24,131 bases of DNA from WHTB01 sp050699035 (GTDB taxonomy: Bacteria > Actinomycetota > Actinomycetes > Propionibacteriales > Nocardioidaceae). Below the pieces are notes generated by a model. That model was not told the DNA's origin. It was given only the letters and a program-made list of their open reading frames with translations, and did not search any database. A program made the translations under genes and the position numbers. How positions within the stretch are numbered: position 1 is the stretch's first letter; every line of letters begins with the position of its first letter. Location of the stretch: assembly GCA_050699035.1 (NCBI GenBank), contig JBOHDE010000032.1:1-24131 (forward strand). The letters are read 5' to 3'. This document shows, piece after piece, positions 15,270-20,550 of this stretch.

Positions 15270-16069
15270 CAGAGGCTCGGCAGGATCGAGGTGAGCAGGC
15301 CGCCCATCCGGGTGGCAGCCTGCCGGCCGGCCTCGAGGACCTCTTCGTGGTTCAGCGGCTCACCGCTGATGCCGGCGGCGAGGTTGGTGACCAGCGAGAT
15401 GCCGAGCACCTCGAGGCCGGCCTCGCGTGCCGCGATCGCCTCCAGCACCGTCGACATCCCCACCAGGTCGCCGCCGATCGCCCGGACCATCCCGATCTCG
15501 GCCGGCGTCTCGTAGTGCGGCCCGGGGAACTGCACGTACACACCCTCGTCGAGGCTCGGGTCGACCTCGCGGCACAGTTGGCGAAGTCGCGAGCTGTAGA
15601 GGTCGGTCAGGTCGACGAAGTTCGCGCCCTCGATCGGGGACGTGGCGGTCAGGTTGATGTGGTCCTTGATCAGCACCGGCGTGCCGGGCGTCCAGGTCTC
15701 GCGGAGCCCACCGCAGCCGTTGGTGAGCACGACCGTCGAACACCCGGCGGCGGCCGCGGTCCGCACCCCGTGCACCACCTGACGTACCCCATGACCCTCG
15801 TAGAAGTGGGTCCGGCCGAGGAACACCAGCAGCGTCCTGTCCCCGGCCCGCACCGACCGGATCGTGCCGGCATGGCCCGCCACGGCGGACGCGGTGAAGC
15901 CGGGCACGTCCGAGGTCGACACCTCGGCGACCGTCTCGCCGAGACCCTCGGCAGCGGACCGCCAGCCGGACCCCAGCACCAGCGCGACGTCGTGGTGGTC
16001 GACACCGGAGAGCTCGGCGAGTCGGGCGGCGGCAGCGTCGGCGGCCGACCGGTAGTCAGTGTCAGTCAC
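15269..16069 (-). CDS. punA: Purine-nucleoside phosphorylase
   Basis: This 266-residue enzyme splits inosine, guanosine and their deoxy forms with phosphate to the base and (deoxy)ribose-1-phosphate in the cytoplasm. It is the trimeric PNP class: VLGSGW (phosphate loop), GRTHFYEGHG, LTNGCGGL, FPGPHYETPAEI, VGMSTVLEAIAAREAG and the LVTNLAAGIS segment of the base pocket. The length fits the family (about 265-290). I chose the GTG at 16069 because it matches the family N-terminus and TATCGT ends six nucleotides before it; the much longer open frame upstream is GC-driven. It lies 19 bp downstream of the cyclotransferase stop and overlaps the uronate-dehydrogenase-like gene by one base. With add, the mutase and deoC it completes nucleoside breakdown. 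Confidence 0.95.
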   Translation of the reverse strand: MTDTDYRSAADAAAARLAELSGVDHHDVALVLGSGWRSAAEGLGETVAEVSTSDVPGFTASAVAGHAGTIRSVRAGDRTLLVFLGRTHFYEGHGVRQVVHGVRTAAAAGCSTVVLTNGCGGLRETWTPGTPVLIKDHINLTATSPIEGANFVDLTDLYSSRLRQLCREVDPSLDEGVYVQFPGPHYETPAEIGMVRAIGGDLVGMSTVLEAIAAREAGLEVLGISLVTNLAAGISGEPLNHEEVLEAGRQAATRMGGLLTSILPSL

Positions 16070-16075
16070 GCGGAG

Positions 16076-16081
16076 ACGATA
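16076..16081 (-). promoter_or_regulatory. Possible -10 box of a leaderless punA transcript
   Basis: TATCGT on the minus strand ends six nucleotides before the GTG start, and no Shine-Dalgarno sequence is present. It lies between the cyclotransferase stop and punA, so punA may have its own promoter in addition to readthrough. Confidence 0.4.
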
Positions 16082-16088
16082 GCGCCCG

Positions 16089-16538
16089 TCAGCCCACCGA
16101 GCGGCACGGACGGGTGCGGAGGTCGGCGACGTAGTCATCGGGAGCGCCGGCGGCCGCGGCGGCCTCGGACAGCACGCCGAGCATGCTCGCCGACGGCAGC
16201 CCACCCTCGTACGCGTCGAGCACATAGGCCCAGGCGACCCGTTCGCCGTCGAGCGTGTGTACGCGCAGCCGCACCTTGCGGTAGAGGCTGCGGTTGCCGC
16301 CTTCGGCCTCGTCGAGCAGCTTCTCGTCCTGTGGCGTGACGTCGTACAGCGCGACGAAGACCTGGTGCAGGGGGTCCTCGACGATCGTGCCGAGGGCGCC
16401 GTCCCAACCGTAGTCCTCGCCGCCGAAGGTGAGCCGCCAGCCCACCAGCCAGCCGGTGCCACGCAGCGGGGAGTGTGGGCAGCGCGCACCCATCCTCTGG
16501 GGGTCGAGGTTCGATCCGTACGCGGCGTACAACGGCAC
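16089..16538 (-). CDS. Gamma-glutamylcyclotransferase-like protein
   Basis: This 149-residue protein has the gamma-glutamylcyclotransferase fold signature: YAAYGSNLDPQRM near the N-terminus (residues 4-16) forms the substrate loop, and LLDEAEGG supplies the catalytic glutamate (about Glu79). Members release 5-oxoproline from gamma-glutamyl amines or peptides; the precise substrate varies and is not shown here. The length is typical. The start is GTG at 16538 with no Shine-Dalgarno sequence and TAACCT seven nucleotides upstream. It heads a minus-strand group with punA and diverges from lpdA with only 59 bp between them. I recall the same small gene beside lpdA in mycobacteria, which supports the assignment. 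Confidence 0.88.
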   Translation of the reverse strand: MPLYAAYGSNLDPQRMGARCPHSPLRGTGWLVGWRLTFGGEDYGWDGALGTIVEDPLHQVFVALYDVTPQDEKLLDEAEGGNRSLYRKVRLRVHTLDGERVAWAYVLDAYEGGLPSASMLGVLSEAAAAAGAPDDYVADLRTRPCRSVG

Positions 16539-16545
16539 GGTCGGC

Positions 16546-16591
16546 AGGTTATCGGTCCGGCGGCCGTGATGGGTGAAATGTCGTGGACAAT
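16546..16591. promoter_or_regulatory. Divergent leaderless promoters: cyclotransferase and lpdA
   Basis: TAACCT (16546-16551, minus strand) lies seven nucleotides before the cyclotransferase GTG, and GACAAT (16586-16591, plus strand) lies six nucleotides before the lpdA GTG. The whole intergenic space is 59 bp, so the two promoters must overlap upstream of their -10 boxes and may be co-regulated or compete. Confidence 0.45.
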
Positions 16592-16597
16592 GGCCGC

Positions 16598-18001
16598 GTG
16601 ACTCGCGTGGTGATCATCGGTGGCGGCCCCGGCGGATACGAGGCGGCGCTGGTCGCCGCCCAGCTCGGGGCGGCGGTCACGATCGTCGAACGCGATGGCC
16701 TCGGCGGTTCGACGGTCCTCACCGACTGCGTGCCCAGCAAGACCCTGATCGCGACCGCCGACTTGATGACCGAGGTGCAGGGCTCGGCCGAGCTGGGCGT
16801 GCGCTTCGGCGGTCCGGCGGCGGCCCTCGACCCGGCGGGTGTCGTCGGCGTCGACCTGGCCAAGGTCAACGAGCGGGTGCTGGCACTGGCGGCCGCGCAG
16901 TCGGCCGACATCGCGAGCCGGGTCGAGCGCGAGGGCGTCACCGTGCTGCGTGGCACCGGCCGTCTGGACGGGCCGGACGCCGTGCTGGTCGACCTGGCCG
17001 ACGGCGGCCGGCAGCGGGTCGAGGCGAACGCCGTGCTGCTGGCGACCGGCGCCCATCCACGCGTACTCCCGACGGCGCAGCCCGACGGCGAGCGGATCCT
17101 GACCTGGGAGCAGGTCTACACGCTCGACGTCCCGCCGGAGCGGCTGATCGTCGTCGGGTCCGGGGTGACCGGGGCGGAGTTCGCCTCGGCGTACGACGCG
17201 CTCGGCGTCGACGTCGTGCTGGTGTCGTCGCGGGACCGGGTGCTGCCCGGTGAGGACGCCGACGCGGCCGAGGTGCTCGAGGACGTGTTCAAGCGGCGCG
17301 GCATGACGGTGCTGTCGCGCTCGCGCGCCGAATCGGTGACGCGCGACGGCGACGTGGTGACGGTGCGGCTGACCGACGGCCAGGAGGTCACCGGGTCGCA
17401 CTGCCTGCTGGCCGTCGGGTCGGTCGCGAACACGTCCGACCTGGGCCTCGACAGCGCCGGTGTCGAGGTCGACGACGGCGGCTTCATCACGGTCGACAAG
17501 GTCTCACGGACGACCGGCCGCGGGGTCTACGCCGCCGGCGACTGCACCGGCGTGCTCATGCTGGCATCCGTCGCGGCGATGCAGGGCCGGATCGCGATGT
17601 GGCACGCGCTCGGCGATGCCGTCCAGCCGCTCGACCTGCGGCAGGTCTCGTCCAACGTCTTCACGTCGCCGGAGATCGCCACCGTCGGCTGCACCCAGCA
17701 GGACGTCGACGGGGGGGAGATGGACGCGAGGTCGGTGACGCTGCCGCTGAGTGGCAACGCGCGGGCCAAGATGCAGGGCGTGCACGACGGGTTCGTGAAG
17801 CTGTTCTGCCGGCCCGGGACCGGCATCGTGGTCGGCGGCGTCGTGGTGGCGCCGCGGGCTAGCGAGCTCGTGCACCCCATCGCGCTGGCGGTGGCCGGAC
17901 GGCTCACGGTCGACCAGGTCGCGCACGCGTTCACCGTCTACCCGTCGATGTCCGGCTCGATCGCCGAGGCGGCCCGCCGCCTGCACCGCGCCCCCGACTG
18001 A
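16598..18001 (+). CDS. lpdA: NAD(P)H-quinone reductase of the flavoprotein disulfide reductase family
   Basis: This 467-residue FAD enzyme has the GGGPGGYEAA dinucleotide fold at 8-17, a second NAD(P) fold in VVGSGVTGAEFASAY, and GVYAAGDCTG for FAD. The redox site is not canonical: GGSTVLTDCVPSK has Thr39 where the first Cys of the CxxxxC pair belongs, leaving only Cys44. The C-terminal HPTLSE of true dihydrolipoamide dehydrogenases is YPSMSG, so the His-Glu dyad is gone. This matches mycobacterial LpdA (Rv3303c), which reduces quinones with NAD(P)H and is not a lipoamide enzyme. The GTG at 16598 (VTRVVIIGGG) fits the family start and follows GACAAT by six nucleotides; an in-frame GTG at 16583 is less likely. 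A family A palindrome starts 9 bp after the stop. Confidence 0.93.
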   Translation: MTRVVIIGGGPGGYEAALVAAQLGAAVTIVERDGLGGSTVLTDCVPSKTLIATADLMTEVQGSAELGVRFGGPAAALDPAGVVGVDLAKVNERVLALAAAQSADIASRVEREGVTVLRGTGRLDGPDAVLVDLADGGRQRVEANAVLLATGAHPRVLPTAQPDGERILTWEQVYTLDVPPERLIVVGSGVTGAEFASAYDALGVDVVLVSSRDRVLPGEDADAAEVLEDVFKRRGMTVLSRSRAESVTRDGDVVTVRLTDGQEVTGSHCLLAVGSVANTSDLGLDSAGVEVDDGGFITVDKVSRTTGRGVYAAGDCTGVLMLASVAAMQGRIAMWHALGDAVQPLDLRQVSSNVFTSPEIATVGCTQQDVDGGEMDARSVTLPLSGNARAKMQGVHDGFVKLFCRPGTGIVVGGVVVAPRASELVHPIALAVAGRLTVDQVAHAFTVYPSMSGSIAEAARRLHRAPD

Positions 18002-18010
18002 GCCACTTTC

Positions 18011-18080
18011 TTCGCGCCGAGGTTGCGCGTATGTCGGCTCACCGCCTACTGGCGCCGACATAAGTGCAACCTCGGCGCGA
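18011..18080. repeat. Family A palindrome, copy 2 (inverted pair)
   Basis: The arms at 18011-18037 and 18055-18080 are about 26 bp with two mismatches, around a 17-nt loop. The first arm is identical over 25 bp to the first arm at 1578. It begins 9 bp after the lpdA stop. Confidence 0.85.
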
Positions 18081-18136
18081 GTAGGCGGAGCAGGGTCAGC
18101 CGATGTCTGGTGGGCGGCTCCGGTCCAGAACCGGAT

Positions 18137-18189
18137 TGGAACGGGGGCGCCCCGTCCCATTAGGTCTGGAACGGGGCGCCCCCGTACCA
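18137..18189. repeat. Family B palindrome, copy 2
   Basis: The 23-bp arms at 18137-18159 and 18167-18189 have two mismatches and enclose the loop TTAGGTC. The complement of its second arm is identical to the first arm of copy 1 at 8715-8737. Both copies are followed, in the direction of the gene upstream, by ccagaaaa. Confidence 0.85.
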
Positions 18190-18198
18190 GAAAAAGAG

Positions 18199-18262
18199 GT
18201 GCGCAACTGTCCTGAGATTGCGGTTCAAGCGGACCGCGTGGAATTCCAGGACACCTGCGCAC
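18199..18262. repeat. Palindrome C
   Basis: The 16-bp arms at 18199-18214 and 18247-18262 match at 14 positions (gtgcgca...tgtcctg). The 32-nt interior contains a small gcggt/accgc stem. No second copy is in the window. Confidence 0.65.
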
Positions 18263-18293
18263 TTCCGGCGACCCGAAACTGAGCCCAACCGGT

Positions 18294-18317
18294 GACCTAC
18301 GCGCAACCTCGGCGCGA
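18294..18317 (+). repeat. Family A half-copy after the Gly-rich protein gene
   Basis: These 24 bp match one family A arm with one difference and include the core gcaacctcggcgcga. Read on the minus strand, it begins 10 bp after the stop of the Gly-rich protein gene, in the same sense as the copies that follow add and lpdA. Confidence 0.8.
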
Positions 18318-18327
18318 GGAAGAGGCG

Positions 18328-19122
18328 CTAGAAGCCGCCGAAGTCGCCGCCGAAGTCACCGAGGCCGTCGGTGAACGAGCCGCCGTCGCCGCCGCCCATG
18401 TCTCCGCCGAAGTCGCCGCCACCGTCGCCGCCGCCGAACCCACCGTCGTCGAAGCCCCAGCCGCCGGACATCATCGAGCCGATCAACAGGCCGGGCAGCA
18501 GACCGTTCATCGCGTAGCCGCCGTAGTAGCCCTGCGCCCACGGTGCATACGCCGGCCCGCCCTGCCAGTACGGCACCCGCTGCGGGCCGTTCATCACCGT
18601 ACGGATGTCGGGCTCGGCACCCTCCGCGACCCGCTCGGCGTCGGCCGCACAGACCGGGACCTCCCGCTCCCGCCCGCCGGCCGGGGCCCACATCACGTCG
18701 GTCGCGGACGGGCCGTGGGCCGGGTTGAAGAAGCACGGCGCCCGCCGCTGCGGCACCGGCTCGCCGGCCAGCCGGGCCTTGACGCACGCCACCGAGTAGC
18801 GGCCGTCCTCGAGCACCTTGGTGACGTGCGTGATCTGGTCGGGCTGGGTCACCGCGGCCAGTGACTCCTTGGACTGCTCGTAGCTGTCGAGCGCGCGCTG
18901 GTAGTCGTCGTGCGCCGCCTCGCCGAGGTCGTGGCCGGCGACGTCGGAGTCGAGCCGCTGGAGCTCCTCGCCGAACTTCGTGACGTCCTCGTCCGCGGTG
19001 CGCTTCACCGCCGCGAGATCGGCCACGCGGGCCGACTCCAGCTCGGCACGCCGCTGCCGCTGCCGCATGACGAGGAAGCCGATCACGCACGCCCCGATCA
19101 GCAGGATGAACAACAGGTCCAT
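18328..19122 (-). CDS. Membrane-anchored protein with Cys-containing module and Gly-rich tail
   Basis: This 264-residue protein of unknown function has one N-terminal transmembrane helix (about residues 3-19) followed by a basic RQRQRR stretch. A helical, charged region (about 25-100) contains RTADEDVTKFGEELQRLD. A module at about 110-200 holds conserved-looking cysteines (SVACVKARL, APCFFNPAHGPSATDV, VPVCAADAERV) and an aromatic VPYWQGGPAYAPWAQGYYGGY stretch. The tail (about 215-264) is built of Gly, Asp and Phe (GFGGGDGGGDFGG and similar) and is probably disordered. I vaguely recall similar actinobacterial membrane proteins but no characterised one. The ATG at 19122 is fixed by AAGGAG at 19130-19135. 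A Cys in LIGAC is within the helix and is not a lipobox. Confidence 0.8.
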   Translation of the reverse strand: MDLLFILLIGACVIGFLVMRQRQRRAELESARVADLAAVKRTADEDVTKFGEELQRLDSDVAGHDLGEAAHDDYQRALDSYEQSKESLAAVTQPDQITHVTKVLEDGRYSVACVKARLAGEPVPQRRAPCFFNPAHGPSATDVMWAPAGGREREVPVCAADAERVAEGAEPDIRTVMNGPQRVPYWQGGPAYAPWAQGYYGGYAMNGLLPGLLIGSMMSGGWGFDDGGFGGGDGGGDFGGDMGGGDGGSFTDGLGDFGGDFGGF

Positions 19123-19314
19123 GAGCAGGCTCCTTCGGCGGTACGGTCGGTCCTCGCAACGGCGTCCCGGGATGGGACACCAGCCTACGTCGGTCCAATC
19201 GGGCCGGGGAGTTTGTCCGTTTGGCTGGTGTTCTGCAACCCGACACGCGCATACTCTCAGCGGAACCAACTGCACCATCTGTCACTTGTCACGACCCGTC
19301 GCGACCCACAGTGA

Positions 19315-20526
19315 ATGAGGACGATGAACACGCGAAGACTGCTGGCCGTCACCACGCTGGCCGCACTGCTCCTCGGCTCGGGCCTCGCCTCGGCCGAGGC
19401 GGGACCGTCGGCCGCCGCCGAGGAACGCACCATCGCCATCCGCGGCCACGGGTTCGGTCACGGCATCGGCATGTCGCAGTACGGCGCCGAGGGCGCGGCG
19501 CGGGCGGGCAAGAACTACCGCGACATCCTCGGCTTCTACTACCCGGGTACGTCGATCAGGACGGCCGGTTCGTCGATCAAGGTCCTGATCACCAAGGACA
19601 CGACGTCCGACGTCAAGGTCAGCCCGCGGTACAGCCTGTCGGTGCGTGACTGGGGCGACGGCGCGCACTGGCGGCTCCCGGTCAGCTCGACCATCACCCG
19701 GTGGCGTCTGGTCTCGGACCGGATCGAGTACTACCGCACCGGCACCGGCTGGGTCCGCTACCGGCCCGGCGGCCGGTGGGTGTTCCGTGGCACCCCCGAG
19801 TTCTACGCCAGTGGCACGATCACCTTGTGGGTGCCGAGTGGCAGTGGCGAGGTCGGCCGGCGGTACCGCGGGGCGTTGCGCGCCGCCCGGCCGTCGAGCG
19901 GGTCGAGCTCCCGCGACACCGTCAACGTGCTGCCGCTCGAGTCGTACCTGCGCGGCGTCGTGGCCGACGAGATGCCCGCCTCGTGGCGGCGGGAGGCCCT
20001 GAAGTCCCAGGCGGTCGCCGCGCGCACCTACGCCGTCCGCACCCGGGCCGCGCACAGCTCGCGGTACTACCACATCTGCGACACGACGGCCTGCCAGGTG
20101 TACGGCGGCGTCGACGCCGAGCATCCCAACACCGACGCGGCCATCAGCGCCGTGAGCGGCCGGGTGCTGAGGAGCGGCAGCACGTACGCCCTGACCATGT
20201 TCTCATCGTCCAACGGCGGTTACAGCGCGGACGGCGGCGCGTCCTACCTGGTCGTACGCAGGGACCCGTGGGACGGCTGGAGCGGCAACCCGATGCACAG
20301 CTGGTCCACGACCGTGAACGCGTCGACGCTGGAGCGCGCGTACCCGTCGATCGGCCGGCTGGTCGAGATCGACGTGCGTTCGCGCAACGGGTACGGCGAG
20401 TGGGGCGGCCGGGTGAGGACCGCGGTGCTCGACGGCACCGAGGGCAACGTCAGCGTGACCGGGAGCCGGCTGCGGTCGGTGCTCGGCCTGCGGTCGGACT
20501 GGTTCAACCCGGGACCGGTGTCGTAG
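19315..20526 (+). CDS. Secreted SpoIID/LytB-domain protein
   Basis: This 403-residue exported protein has a signal peptide (NTRRLLAVTTLAALLLGS, cleavage near ASAEA). RGHGFGHGIGMSQYGAEGAA and ILGFYYPGT are typical of SpoIID/LytB proteins. The core VLPLESYLRGVVADEMPASW carries the catalytic-type Glu of SpoIID, followed by QAVAARTYAV, CDTTACQVYGG and FSSSNGGYS. SpoIID is a peptidoglycan lytic transglycosylase in spore formers; in non-sporulating actinomycetes related proteins are linked to cell wall turnover, so a wall-remodelling role is likely. Start choice is open: ATG 19315 has no ribosome binding site, while ATG 19324 has GAGGA only two nucleotides upstream. It diverges from the Gly-rich protein gene and converges on pyc 24 bp away. 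Confidence 0.9.
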   Translation: MRTMNTRRLLAVTTLAALLLGSGLASAEAGPSAAAEERTIAIRGHGFGHGIGMSQYGAEGAARAGKNYRDILGFYYPGTSIRTAGSSIKVLITKDTTSDVKVSPRYSLSVRDWGDGAHWRLPVSSTITRWRLVSDRIEYYRTGTGWVRYRPGGRWVFRGTPEFYASGTITLWVPSGSGEVGRRYRGALRAARPSSGSSSRDTVNVLPLESYLRGVVADEMPASWRREALKSQAVAARTYAVRTRAAHSSRYYHICDTTACQVYGGVDAEHPNTDAAISAVSGRVLRSGSTYALTMFSSSNGGYSADGGASYLVVRRDPWDGWSGNPMHSWSTTVNASTLERAYPSIGRLVEIDVRSRNGYGEWGGRVRTAVLDGTEGNVSVTGSRLRSVLGLRSDWFNPGPVS

Positions 20527-20550
20527 CCCGGTCCAACGCCGGTCAGAGCA

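Larger units (their letters stand above)
18002..18327. other. Palindrome-filled convergent gap
   Basis: These 326 bp between the convergent 3' ends of lpdA and the Gly-rich protein gene hold no gene. They contain in order a family A pair, a family B palindrome, palindrome C and a solo family A half-copy. Together these fill more than half the gap. Confidence 0.8.

Noticed and set aside
16070..17401. Upstream extension of the punA reading frame by about 444 codons
   Set aside because: The extension runs antisense through the cyclotransferase and lpdA and matches no phosphorylase N-terminus. GTG 16069 fits the family.
19087..19122. Lipobox in the Gly-rich membrane protein (LIGAC)
   Set aside because: There is no positive n-region before it, and the hydrophobic stretch continues past the Cys to a basic RQRQRR stop-transfer, so it is a transmembrane helix.
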